From: Flavobacteriales bacterium
GTDB lineage: Bacteria > Bacteroidota > Bacteroidia > Flavobacteriales_G > Salibacteraceae
Direction: 5' to 3'
DNA: 64,000 nucleotides
Assembly (NCBI GenBank): GCA_018660685.1
Contig: JABJJW010000004.1
Coordinates: 62,001 to 126,000 of the forward strand
Below are positions 43,832 to 52,930 of this stretch, one piece after another (the first letter of the stretch is position 1; every line of letters starts with the position of its first letter). Made by a program: the position numbers and the translations under genes. Under the pieces are notes generated by a model that was not told where the DNA came from, did not search any database, and saw nothing but the letters and a program-made list of their open reading frames with translations.

Positions 43832-45517
43832 ATGATTCGGTATCTGGTATTCTCAATATTGCTGACCCTGGTTTTAACAAATTCCTTTGCTCAAGAGTTT
43901 AAGGTCATAAATCCACTGCCTATTGAGCCCGCGCTTTCTGGAAACTATGGTGAGCTAAGAAGCAACCACTTCCACGGTGGGCTCGATCTAAAAACGGGTG
44001 GTCAGGAAGGGCTCGATGTACTAGCTGCTGGAGGTGGATATGTATCACGCATCAAGATTTCACCTTGGGGTTACGGCAAGGCTGTGTACATCGATCACCC
44101 AGAAGGATATACGACAGTTTATGGACACTTAAAATCCTTGAATGATACCATCGATCGCTATGTAAAACGCATTCAACGTGAACAAAAATCATTTGAAATT
44201 GATGTATATCCAGGTCAATCAGATTTACAGGTGAAAACGGGAGATGTCATTGCTGCTTCAGGGAACACTGGCGGTTCAGGTGGGCCTCATTTGCATTTTG
44301 AAGTGCGCGAAACAAAGACCGAAGTTCCAAGAAATCCATTGCTCCTTGGATTTCCGCTATCGGACACGAAAAGACCTCACATTGAAGCAATTGCCCTTCG
44401 ACCGCTTGATGAAACTTCGCGTGTGAACGGCTCAACCAAGTCATTTCGCACAAGAATAAATGGATATACTTCTCCGAAAGTAGCGGCGGCTCAACCAATT
44501 AAGGTCAATGGCACATTTGGCGTTGAGGTCCGGGGATATGATCAGCAGAACGGGTCAGGAAATCAGAATGGGATCTATAAGCTGAATTGCTGGGTGGATG
44601 ATGAACTCATTTCCCAATTTACAGCTGACAGCGTGAGCTTTGCGCTAAGTCGTCATCTAAATGCCCTCATAGATTACAACTACTACTATTATAATAAGAG
44701 CAGGTACATTCGGTTGTATCGACTGCCTGGAAATCGACTGGAGAATATCGATTACAAAAACGATGGCAAGATTTCGCTCTCCAACGGTACTCACCAAATA
44801 AAGGTTCAGGCCTTGGACGTTCATGGCAATTCATCCGAAATAAACTTCTCAGTCTTAGTCGATGATCCAGTTACTCAATTGGCAGAGCCGGTCGAAAATA
44901 TTCCGTGGGACATTGACTACTTATATGAAAGCAAGAATGTCAAGCTCCACTTTCCTGCCTCTACCATGTACGAGTCGCTTCCTCTAGACATAGAAGAAAA
45001 GCAAGCCGCTCCTTCTCAACTGAGCAACGCGGTCAAGGTTCTACATCCAAGTAATCCGGTGCAACATCCATATGAAATCCAGATCAAGCCAAACATTGAA
45101 GACACATCGTCTCAATACATCATCGCCCAGATTAACTCCTCTGGACGCCCTTCAAGAGCCCTTGACACCAAATGGGAAGGAGGTTGGCTAAGAGCGGAAT
45201 CGAGATCGTTTGGGACCTTTAAAGTATTCAGAGATGATGACACTCCCACGATTACAAGTCTGAACTTTAAAAATGGAATGAGTTGGTCTTCTGGTAGAAT
45301 GAAGTTTCGGGTGCGCGATGGATTTTCAGGAATCTATCGTTACGAGGCCTTATCAAACGGGATTTGGATAATAATGGAATACGAGCCTAAACAAGATTTA
45401 ATGTTTATCGACGTTAGTGATCTACCCAATTCTGATGAAAAACAAACATTATCAATTCGAATCACGGATAAGGTTGGAAATGTTGCCACATTTGAAGGAT
45501 CATTTTATCATCGATGA
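43832..45517 (+). CDS. Exported M23 family metallopeptidase (LytM-like)
   Basis: A 561-residue protein with a signal peptide (YLVFSILLTLVLTNSFAQ). The LytM/peptidase M23 domain is at about residues 40-180. Zinc ligands are visible as HFHGGLD (His48 and Asp52) and GPHLHFEVR (His155), so it should be an active peptidoglycan endopeptidase. The C-terminal ~380 residues are beta-rich with no named domain (WDIDYLYESKNVKLHFP) and probably provide surface or substrate binding. It overlaps the next gene by 4 bp (ATGA), making a four-gene run with the TonB receptor cluster. Confidence 0.9.
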   Translation: MIRYLVFSILLTLVLTNSFAQEFKVINPLPIEPALSGNYGELRSNHFHGGLDLKTGGQEGLDVLAAGGGYVSRIKISPWGYGKAVYIDHPEGYTTVYGHLKSLNDTIDRYVKRIQREQKSFEIDVYPGQSDLQVKTGDVIAASGNTGGSGGPHLHFEVRETKTEVPRNPLLLGFPLSDTKRPHIEAIALRPLDETSRVNGSTKSFRTRINGYTSPKVAAAQPIKVNGTFGVEVRGYDQQNGSGNQNGIYKLNCWVDDELISQFTADSVSFALSRHLNALIDYNYYYYNKSRYIRLYRLPGNRLENIDYKNDGKISLSNGTHQIKVQALDVHGNSSEINFSVLVDDPVTQLAEPVENIPWDIDYLYESKNVKLHFPASTMYESLPLDIEEKQAAPSQLSNAVKVLHPSNPVQHPYEIQIKPNIEDTSSQYIIAQINSSGRPSRALDTKWEGGWLRAESRSFGTFKVFRDDDTPTITSLNFKNGMSWSSGRMKFRVRDGFSGIYRYEALSNGIWIIMEYEPKQDLMFIDVSDLPNSDEKQTLSIRITDKVGNVATFEGSFYHR

Positions 45518-46137
45518 AGTACTTAATCGCACTCTTTTTAGCACTAGTTACTCTAAGTAGCTTTTCTCAGTCCAACAAAAAACTCGTTCAACTATCTGGA
45601 GTCGTTGTCTCCGGTGACAGTTTATCCCCAGTACCCTTCACAAGCGTTCTGGTAAAAGGAACAAGCAGAGGAACGATTGCCGACTATTTCGGCTTTTTCT
45701 CACTCGTCACAGGCATTTCAGATACGATTGTCTTTTCTAGTGTAGGATATGAAAAGTCGGAGTTTGTCGTTCCAGACACTTTGTCCCATTCTAGATATTC
45801 GGTGATACAGCTTCTTAAAAAAGATACCATCCTTCTGGATCCGCAGATCGTGTACCCGTGGCCGAGCAAAGAACAATTTAGAGAAGCTTTTCTAAGTCTG
45901 AATGCCCCAAAAGATGACTACGACAGGGCATTTGAAAACATGACTCGAGAAGACGTGAGGCTAGCTTTACAAGGTGTTCCGATGAGCGCTCAAGGAAATC
46001 ACAATTACACGGTACAGCGTGAATACACAAGGCTGTACAATCAAGGCCTTATGCCTCAAATCAGCTTGCTTAATCCGCTAGCTTGGGCTCAATTTATTGA
46101 GGCCTGGAAGAAAGGAGATTTTAAAAAGAAAGAGTAA
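45514..46137 (+). CDS. Exported protein with carboxypeptidase-regulatory-like domain
   Basis: A 207-residue protein with a signal peptide (YLIALFLALVTLSSFSQ) and a CarboxypepD_reg-like fold at about residues 25-105 (LSGVVVSGDSLSPVPFTSVLVKG in part; FGFFSLVTG). These modules bear the look of the plug-adjacent domain of TonB receptors but occur alone as here. The C-terminal ~95 residues (EQFREAFLSLNAPKDDY) are helical and unrecognised. Coupled to the M23 gene by a 4-bp overlap and followed by the TonB receptor. Confidence 0.82.
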   Translation: MKYLIALFLALVTLSSFSQSNKKLVQLSGVVVSGDSLSPVPFTSVLVKGTSRGTIADYFGFFSLVTGISDTIVFSSVGYEKSEFVVPDTLSHSRYSVIQLLKKDTILLDPQIVYPWPSKEQFREAFLSLNAPKDDYDRAFENMTREDVRLALQGVPMSAQGNHNYTVQREYTRLYNQGLMPQISLLNPLAWAQFIEAWKKGDFKKKE

Positions 46138-46140
46138 GCA

Positions 46141-48636
46141 CTGAACAGGATAGCGCACATATTGCTTTTCCTAGGGTTGATTTCCATTAGTGATTTCAGC
46201 TATTCGCAGGCCCTTGTTAAGGGGGAATTGGTAGACGAAACTGGCAAACCAATCGAATCGGCTACAATCGGTATTCCCGGAACAACCACAGGCGTGTCTT
46301 CCAATAAGAATGGAAAATACGAGCTCACCATACCAAGCGATCAAGAAGTCCTCGTCGTATTCCGACATCTTTCATTTGAAGAATACAAAAAGGCGATCAA
46401 TGCTAGGCAGGGCGAAACAGTTGAGCTCAACCCGAAATTAAAACGTTCTGCTTTCGAGTTTGGTGAATTTGAAGTAGAGACTGAACGGGATCGAGACAAG
46501 CCAATGCGGAAAATTGATGTGGAGATTGCTAAGTTCAATCCGTCTGTAACCGGTAGCGTCGAATCACTCCTCCCTGCACAAGCTTTGGGCGTCAGTCAAA
46601 ATAATGAGTTGAGCTCTCAATACTCCGTTCGAGGGGGAAACTTCGATGAAAACCTCGTGTATGTAAACGGAATTGAGGTCTATCGTCCGTTCCTCATTCG
46701 AAGTGGACAGCAAGAAGGCCTAAGCTTCATCAATAGTGACCTTGTTTCAGATCTCTCATTCTCATCTGGCGGGTTCGAATCCAAATATGGAGACAAGCTC
46801 AGCAGTGTATTGGACATCACGTATAAGAAGCCTGAAAAGTTTGCAGGATCGGTTTCGGGCAGCTTGCTCGGTGGAAGCATTCACATCGAAAACGCAAGTG
46901 ATAATAAACGATTCACTCAAATTCATGGAGTTCGATACTACTCCAATCAGTATTTACTTGGAAGCCTTGACACAGAAGGCGATTACCGTCCGAGGTTTAT
47001 TGATTACCAGACGTTTTTGACCTATGGGATTAATACCGAATGGGAATTATCCTTTCTCGGAAACTACTCTCAGAATTCCTATCGTTTCGCACCTGAAAAT
47101 CGAAAAGCATCATTTGGCACGGTGAGCAGTGCATTGGGATTGAACGTCTTTTTTGACGGACAAGAGATTGACCAATATCAGACAGCGTTTGGCGCTATGA
47201 CCCTTCAATGGACTCCGCGCTATGACCTTAAAATGAGGCTCATTGGTTCGGCATTTCAAACGACGGAGGAAGAGACTTTTGACATTGAGGCATTTTATCG
47301 CCTGTCCGAATTGGAGACAGATTTAAGCAAACCCTCATTCGGCGATGAAACTTTTGTCATCGGAGTTGGTTCGTACTTGGATCATGCAAGAAACTACCTC
47401 GACGCAATCGTTTCGACTGTGGAATTTCAAGGTGAGTTCTTCCCAAATGACCACAAATGGTTGTGGGGAGCAAAATATCGTCGTGATGACATTCAAGACA
47501 AGTTGAGCGAGTGGTCGTTGGTAGACTCGGTTGGGTATTCAGTTCCTTATAACGGCTCTTCCGTTGCGCTTTTCGAGACGATCAAGTCTGACAACCGGAT
47601 CGCTACCAACCGTGTGATGGGATACTTGCAGCGAGATTGGTTTTTTGACCTTGACTCAAACGAGCTTTCAATATCAACCGGGATTCGGTTCAACTATTGG
47701 GACCTGAATAACCAAACAACCATTAGTCCACGGATTACTGCTGCCTTTAAACCCAACTGGAAATCTGATTGGTTATTTAGAGCAAGTTGGGGCTATTACC
47801 ACCAACCTGCATTCTATCGCGAGATGCGTGATCTGTTCGGCGCTGTCAATACGGAGATTAGAGCTCAGACTTCCATCCACTATGTAGCCGGTGCAGATCT
47901 CAATTTCGAGATGTTCGAACGCCCTTTCAAGTTTGTCGGCGAAGCGTATTACAAGCAGTTGAGCGACATTATCCCTTACGAGCTTGACAACGTCCGGATC
48001 CGGTACTATGCGAAGAACAATGCCAAAGGTTATGCAACAGGAATTGACTTAAAGCTCAATGGTGAATTCGTCAAAGGAGTAGAATCCTGGGTAAGTATTT
48101 CAATAATGAAAACCGAAGAAGACTTACTTGACGACTTTTACACGCTGTACTTGAATGCTGCCGGTGACACCATCGTTCGAGGTGTGACAGCCGACCCTGT
48201 AAAGGTTGATAGCCAAGTGGTCTACCCCGGTTACGTTCCACGACCGACGGATCAGCGCGTGAATTTCGCCTTGACTTTTCAAGACTACGTTCCAACTATG
48301 GAACAACTCAAAGTTCACTTGAGCTTGCTTTATGGCACAGGATTACCAACAGGCCCGCCAAGCTACACTCGCTGGAAGGATGTATTCAGAATGGCCCCTT
48401 ACCGTCGGGTAGACATTGGTTTCTCTGCTCGCCTCAAAGCAGAAGGTCAAGAGTCCAAAGTTGCGCTTCTCAACCATCTTCAATCTGCTTGGTTGACGCT
48501 TGAAGTATTCAATCTCCTGGCGGTCAACAACACCATCTCATACCTTTGGATCAAGGACAGTCGAAATATTGAATATGGCGTCCCCAACTTTCTAACAGCT
48601 AGAAGGGTTAATTTGAAACTGATCGTGAGGTTTTGA
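46141..48636 (+). CDS. TonB-dependent receptor with N-terminal carboxypeptidase-regulatory domain
   Basis: About 831 residues of outer-membrane transporter. A CarboxypepD_reg domain (VKGELVDETGKPIESATIGI) is followed by a plug domain (SSQYSVRGGNFDENLVYVNGIEVYRP in parts) and a 22-strand-type barrel ending in RRVNLKLIVRF, a canonical C-terminal aromatic. Start: the standard ORF begins with TTG 46162, but CTG 46141 gives MNRIAHILLFLGLISISD, a complete signal peptide with a positive n-region, and is preferred here. The substrate is unknown. It overlaps the following lipoprotein gene by 4 bp. Confidence 0.85.
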   Translation: MNRIAHILLFLGLISISDFSYSQALVKGELVDETGKPIESATIGIPGTTTGVSSNKNGKYELTIPSDQEVLVVFRHLSFEEYKKAINARQGETVELNPKLKRSAFEFGEFEVETERDRDKPMRKIDVEIAKFNPSVTGSVESLLPAQALGVSQNNELSSQYSVRGGNFDENLVYVNGIEVYRPFLIRSGQQEGLSFINSDLVSDLSFSSGGFESKYGDKLSSVLDITYKKPEKFAGSVSGSLLGGSIHIENASDNKRFTQIHGVRYYSNQYLLGSLDTEGDYRPRFIDYQTFLTYGINTEWELSFLGNYSQNSYRFAPENRKASFGTVSSALGLNVFFDGQEIDQYQTAFGAMTLQWTPRYDLKMRLIGSAFQTTEEETFDIEAFYRLSELETDLSKPSFGDETFVIGVGSYLDHARNYLDAIVSTVEFQGEFFPNDHKWLWGAKYRRDDIQDKLSEWSLVDSVGYSVPYNGSSVALFETIKSDNRIATNRVMGYLQRDWFFDLDSNELSISTGIRFNYWDLNNQTTISPRITAAFKPNWKSDWLFRASWGYYHQPAFYREMRDLFGAVNTEIRAQTSIHYVAGADLNFEMFERPFKFVGEAYYKQLSDIIPYELDNVRIRYYAKNNAKGYATGIDLKLNGEFVKGVESWVSISIMKTEEDLLDDFYTLYLNAAGDTIVRGVTADPVKVDSQVVYPGYVPRPTDQRVNFALTFQDYVPTMEQLKVHLSLLYGTGLPTGPPSYTRWKDVFRMAPYRRVDIGFSARLKAEGQESKVALLNHLQSAWLTLEVFNLLAVNNTISYLWIKDSRNIEYGVPNFLTARRVNLKLIVRF

Positions 48637-49400
48637 TAAATAAGACGGCAACATTCATTCTCATCTTGCTGTTCATCGGCTGTGCTGAGGACATTCAAGT
48701 GAATAACTCAGCATCCGAGGGGACACTTCAGCACTTTGTAGACGAATCGGTCCAGTCCGTTTCTATCGGTGTATTCAGCCTTCAAACTGGAAATCACCCG
48801 AGCTTCGAAGAGGAAGTGGATAACCATCCGGTTTTAGCAATTCTGGACGCTCCGGATTCAGCATATGACTTTCGCTTGTATTTGAGTGACTCCCTCCGAT
48901 TCCCAGATAGCCTGGGAACATTTCAAAGGATCCTCATGGATGTAGATCCAGAAATGAGGGGCATATTCAGACTTTTTAGACTGCGGGACATCAAACAAGA
49001 CCGGTTCATGAGAGCAACCTATCGAGTTGGGGATAGTATTCGAATGAGTGTACCCATTACACTCCGAAATGGAAGCCTACGAACAAAGGATATCGACGCT
49101 ATCATGGTCGAAGAAACTGAGGAGACGCTCAATCTTAATTGGGAAAGCGTTGCTGGGTCGGATTTATACCTCGTTACCATCAAAGATGCATTTGGAGACA
49201 TTGTGAGCTCGCTTTATACATATCGAAACTCCTTTCGGTTTTACGATCTGCGTTTCGCGACTCGAAACCTCTTATCCACGACTATCGACCCCAAACTTGA
49301 AGCGGGAAGCCCATATGAAATTGAAGTGATGGCGATATCTAGGAGAGGTTGGATCAATGCTATAGGCAATCGAAAAATGACATTAGGTTATGGCCACTAA
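48633..49400 (+). CDS. Lipoprotein downstream of the TonB receptor
   Basis: A 255-residue lipoprotein (lipobox LFIGC, Cys17) starting with TTG inside the TonB receptor stop. The first ~150 residues are unrecognised; the C-terminal ~100 (NLNWESVAGSDLYLVTIKD, YEIEVMAISRRGW) look like a fibronectin type III fold. Its position right behind a CarboxypepD_reg TonB receptor is where DUF4249-like surface lipoproteins are often found, but the DUF4249 signature is not visible. Substrate capture for the receptor is plausible. It overlaps lipB by 11 bp. Confidence 0.75.
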   Translation: MINKTATFILILLFIGCAEDIQVNNSASEGTLQHFVDESVQSVSIGVFSLQTGNHPSFEEEVDNHPVLAILDAPDSAYDFRLYLSDSLRFPDSLGTFQRILMDVDPEMRGIFRLFRLRDIKQDRFMRATYRVGDSIRMSVPITLRNGSLRTKDIDAIMVEETEETLNLNWESVAGSDLYLVTIKDAFGDIVSSLYTYRNSFRFYDLRFATRNLLSTTIDPKLEAGSPYEIEVMAISRRGWINAIGNRKMTLGYGH

Positions 49401-50052
49401 GTTCATTGTTGAGGATCTTGGTAAATGCTCCTATTCAGATGCGCTGGTCATCCAGGAAGACCATTTCTATGGCGCCATCAAAGCCAAGCAATCCGGAGAA
49501 ACCTCCTTACACCCGAATCGATTAATCCTCGTCGAGCACGATCCCGTTTACACGTTGGGAAAATCAGGTGATGTTCAAAACCTCAAAGTTGATCCTGTCA
49601 CTGTTGGAGCCACTTTTTTCAAAACAAGTCGTGGCGGAGACATCACCTATCACGGACCAGGGCAGATTGTAGCGTATCCCATTTTTAATCTCGAGCGGTT
49701 TGAAATTGGACTAGCACAATATATCTGGAACCTCGAAGAAGCGGTCCTCAGAGTAATTTCCAAATATGGACTGAAAGGTGAAAGAATCGAGGAAGCCAGT
49801 GGTGTGTGGCTCGATGCCGATCAAGATTCAGTGCGTAAAATTTGTGCAATCGGTGTAAAAGCTAGTCGGTATGTAACCATGCATGGATTGGCATTCAATG
49901 TGAACACGGACTTAAGTTACTTCGAACATATTATTCCCTGTGGCATCGATGACAAGGACGTTACATCCATGGCCAAAGAATTAGGTAAAGAAGTAGACTT
50001 TGATATTGTAAAAACCCTCTTGGTCGAAGAATTCGAAGCTGTGTTTACTTAA
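49390..50052 (+). CDS. lipB: Octanoyltransferase LipB
   Basis: A 220-residue enzyme that moves octanoyl from acyl-carrier protein to lipoate-dependent proteins. The conserved stretch SRGGDITYHGPGQ is at about residues 79-91, with the catalytic Lys157 (IGVKASR) and Cys184 (IIPCGI). The length and motifs are complete. LipA is not in the window. Its ATG lies 11 bp before the end of the upstream lipoprotein gene and its stop overlaps the AsmA gene by 8 bp, so the locus is densely packed on both sides. Confidence 0.94.
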   Translation: MATKFIVEDLGKCSYSDALVIQEDHFYGAIKAKQSGETSLHPNRLILVEHDPVYTLGKSGDVQNLKVDPVTVGATFFKTSRGGDITYHGPGQIVAYPIFNLERFEIGLAQYIWNLEEAVLRVISKYGLKGERIEEASGVWLDADQDSVRKICAIGVKASRYVTMHGLAFNVNTDLSYFEHIIPCGIDDKDVTSMAKELGKEVDFDIVKTLLVEEFEAVFT

Positions 50053-52792
50053 AAAGACCTTTCAACTTTTTCTTAGCCTCTTCTGCCGCCTTCTTTTTCG
50101 CTTCTTCCTCTAGCCTTTTCTTCTCGGCTTCTACTTTTCTCTTGGCCTCGTCAGTTCTTCGTTTTGCTTCTTCCTCGGCTTTATTTTTGGCTTTATCAGC
50201 TTCATTCTTGGCCTTCTGCTTCGCTTTATCGGCTTCTTCCCTAGCCTTCTTTTCAGCGTCCGCTTTAGCATTGTCCAATTCTTCCTTCGCTTGGTTCTCC
50301 AACTCGTCCTTCTTCTTATTGAGCTCGTCTTTGGCGCGGTCTTTCAAATCATCAGTAATGCTACCAGCAGTTGCGCCACCAATGCTTGGTGTGATTTTGG
50401 GGTCAGTTGAGGTGCCTTCAATCTTTAAATCAACATCAACACGTTCTGGCATCGAAGCGTTTGTTCCAGCGGTAGAATTGACTTGTGAAAAGAGCCCGCC
50501 GATGGCTTTGTTTGCAGCGCCACCGAGAAGCTCAGAAGGAACATCCAAATTGAGCATGTAGTCTAGACTTTGGTCGAATCCATGACTTCCACCGATCACC
50601 GATGGAATCTCCTTTCCGATGACAAAGTCACTCGGCTCGATGACTACCCTTCCATTCTCAAAGCGGAATTCATACTCGCTGTCATCAATATCAAAACTCT
50701 TCAAGCCATCATATTTGATCGCGTCAGCCGCTTTTTCAAGAACTGGCGGTTTATCAATCGATGCATTTCGCGTGGTAAGTAATCCACCTCCATCAAGTGT
50801 ATTGTAGAGAGGATCCATGTTGGCATCCATTTTTCCTTTAATCTTCATGGAAGAGGAAAATTTGCCGGTCGCATACTTCATGATTGGAGCCATTTTTTGG
50901 GCCATATCAACGTATTCATAAGTCTTAGGGATGTCCCATCCAATAACGTCAAGATTGAAGTCAAAATCAGGCTGCACCGGATTTGGAGTAGCATAGAATC
51001 CACTCATCGTGAGCGAACCATCGAGAAGTTGCATCGCCAATCGATCTAAACTGAGTTTTTGATCTCGCATCACAACACTTCCTCGGGTGCTGATGATTTC
51101 GAGGTTATCATAAATCATTTTTTGAATGGAGGTATTCAACACGAAGTCGTAACCAGCAGGCACCTCAAAAACACCATATGATTCATCCTCCTCGTCCTCT
51201 TGCTCTTCCTCCCCTTCTTCGGTCATGAATTCATTTAAATCCAATAATTGAGATGAGAAATTGAATTGACCGGAGAGCGGAGCATTTGCGACATACCATT
51301 CGACAATGTTGTTGACTCGTCCCGTCATACTGATGTCCGACTTTCCAACCTTCATATCGAACTGTGTGAGCTCAGCATATCGGGGAGAAAAATTCAATGA
51401 CATCTGCTCTATCAATGTAGCATATGGCAATTCTGGATCTTGGTAATCGAAATTGCTCAACTTCAGACTTCCTCCAGCATGAAAATCCGCGTAGCGCTCT
51501 TGATCCAAAGCGCTTTGATTTCCTTCAAGATTGATGTCCGATTCAATTTGCCCAGTCAAACTTTGTCCTTCTTCTAAAGGAATCACATCCTTCATACTCT
51601 CCAGGTCTAAATTCATTTTGATGTTTGCATCGATGAACGGGTCGCTGATTGGAGTCCTCATGTGGAGGCTCATGTCCACTGGGTTATTGGCTAACTCAAC
51701 ATGAAACTTGTTGAGATCGACTATAGTATTGTCTTCACTTCCTCCAGGATTCTTGACATGGAGGTCAATAGCAATGTTCTCAGCCGCCTTTGGCAGATCT
51801 GGATAATGAAACATGGCATCAGACACGGTCAAATTGAGTCCAAATGCTGGAAGCTGTTCTCCAACCATTCTACCCTTCGCATGGCCATCAAGTGCAAATG
51901 AACCAGCGGTCTCGACATCTAAAAAATCGGTTAGATAGATCGCAGGTATAAGCGAAAGAATACTCTTAAATGTTGTTTCCGTGGTGTTGAATGTCAAATC
52001 AAGATCGATTGGACCCGTTTCCTCATCTGGCATCGCAACCGAACCATCAAAACCAAGTTGGAGAGCATTTAATCGAACGTAGTTCTCGACAAACTCAAAA
52101 CGCATGTTGGGCAGATTCATGTTCATGTCAAAATCAGACTCAAGCTCTGTGCGATTGAGGTAATTCATGCCTTCCATTTCAAAGGTCAACTCATCTACCC
52201 AAGTATAGGTGCGGAGTAGAAAATCATCTTGCGTAAAGTCACCACTTCCTTCATGGGTCAAGTTTTTAAGCTCTGCATACATATCGCCTGATCGATCGTC
52301 GTAGATAAGCGTGGCATTTCGAATGTAGTATTCCCTGAGACCTACGCTGAAAGAAGTCTCTTCGGTAGATTCCTCCGTCGCTTCTTCTTCCGAACTTGGA
52401 GCAATGTCATAGTTAGCCGTACCATCTTCAAGCACGATCACGTGCAATTTTGGACTGACTAAGCCAATCGTATTGACTTGAATTGTTCCTCCATTGATAA
52501 CGCTCATTAAGTCAAGGCTCAGCTTCAATTCTTCGATGTCGGCTAGCGCAACTCCACTAAATTCTTCCCTGCCTATGACGCTAAGCTCGTCTACGGTCAG
52601 CGTAAAATCAGGAAAACTCTCCAAAAGCGATAAGCCAATATCACCAAACTTCACATCAGCATTCAAATTGGCATTCGCCTGGTCTTCAACCAGCACAATC
52701 AAATCGTCCTTGAATAAGATTGGGAGAACAATGGCTGATCCAATCACCAGCACAATGAGAGAGACGACTACGAGTAAAACTTTACGAAGCAT
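50045..52792 (-). CDS. AsmA family envelope protein with a long charged C-terminal helix
   Basis: A 915-residue protein with one N-terminal membrane helix (VLLVVVSLIVLVIGSAIVLP) and a long beta-rich periplasmic body typical of AsmA-like bridge proteins that move lipids between the membranes (VKFGDIGLSLLESFPDF; SLKLSNFDY; GGGLLTTRNASI). The last ~100 residues are an Ala/Lys/Glu/Asp helix with repeating AKxxADKAKxKA patterns, predicted to be a free single alpha-helix or coiled coil. This tail is unusual and its function is unknown. The stop overlaps lipB on the opposite strand. Confidence 0.85.
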   Translation of the reverse strand: MLRKVLLVVVSLIVLVIGSAIVLPILFKDDLIVLVEDQANANLNADVKFGDIGLSLLESFPDFTLTVDELSVIGREEFSGVALADIEELKLSLDLMSVINGGTIQVNTIGLVSPKLHVIVLEDGTANYDIAPSSEEEATEESTEETSFSVGLREYYIRNATLIYDDRSGDMYAELKNLTHEGSGDFTQDDFLLRTYTWVDELTFEMEGMNYLNRTELESDFDMNMNLPNMRFEFVENYVRLNALQLGFDGSVAMPDEETGPIDLDLTFNTTETTFKSILSLIPAIYLTDFLDVETAGSFALDGHAKGRMVGEQLPAFGLNLTVSDAMFHYPDLPKAAENIAIDLHVKNPGGSEDNTIVDLNKFHVELANNPVDMSLHMRTPISDPFIDANIKMNLDLESMKDVIPLEEGQSLTGQIESDINLEGNQSALDQERYADFHAGGSLKLSNFDYQDPELPYATLIEQMSLNFSPRYAELTQFDMKVGKSDISMTGRVNNIVEWYVANAPLSGQFNFSSQLLDLNEFMTEEGEEEQEDEEDESYGVFEVPAGYDFVLNTSIQKMIYDNLEIISTRGSVVMRDQKLSLDRLAMQLLDGSLTMSGFYATPNPVQPDFDFNLDVIGWDIPKTYEYVDMAQKMAPIMKYATGKFSSSMKIKGKMDANMDPLYNTLDGGGLLTTRNASIDKPPVLEKAADAIKYDGLKSFDIDDSEYEFRFENGRVVIEPSDFVIGKEIPSVIGGSHGFDQSLDYMLNLDVPSELLGGAANKAIGGLFSQVNSTAGTNASMPERVDVDLKIEGTSTDPKITPSIGGATAGSITDDLKDRAKDELNKKKDELENQAKEELDNAKADAEKKAREEADKAKQKAKNEADKAKNKAEEEAKRRTDEAKRKVEAEKKRLEEEAKKKAAEEAKKKLKGLFK

Positions 52793-52861
52793 GGAAAATG
52801 ATTTATGTCAAAAATTTCGTTCAATGAATGTTGAAACCCGAGAAGCAGTGAATTTATTGTA

Positions 52862-52911
52862 CCAAAATAAAACACCCTCCACTTCCGACAGAAATCGGAA
52901 TGCGAAGGGTG
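52862..52911 (-). terminator. Rho-independent terminator after the lipoprotein gene
   Basis: On the minus strand an inverted repeat pairs CACCCTTCGCATTCCGA with TCGGAAGTGGAGGGTG around a short ATTTCTG loop (52873-52911), followed by TTTTATTTT. It lies just past the stop of the lipoprotein gene at 52931 and precedes the AsmA start, so the two genes are separately transcribed. The plus-strand side carries nine A, so it could also stop antisense transcripts only poorly. Confidence 0.75.
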
Positions 52912-52930
52912 AAAAAAAAATCTCGTGAGA

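Noticed and set aside
50142-50561. 139-codon Ser/Ala/Phe-rich open frame on the plus strand
   Set aside because: It is the antisense of the Ala/Lys/Glu-repeat tail of the AsmA protein; repetitive codons opposite produce an open frame with no stops.
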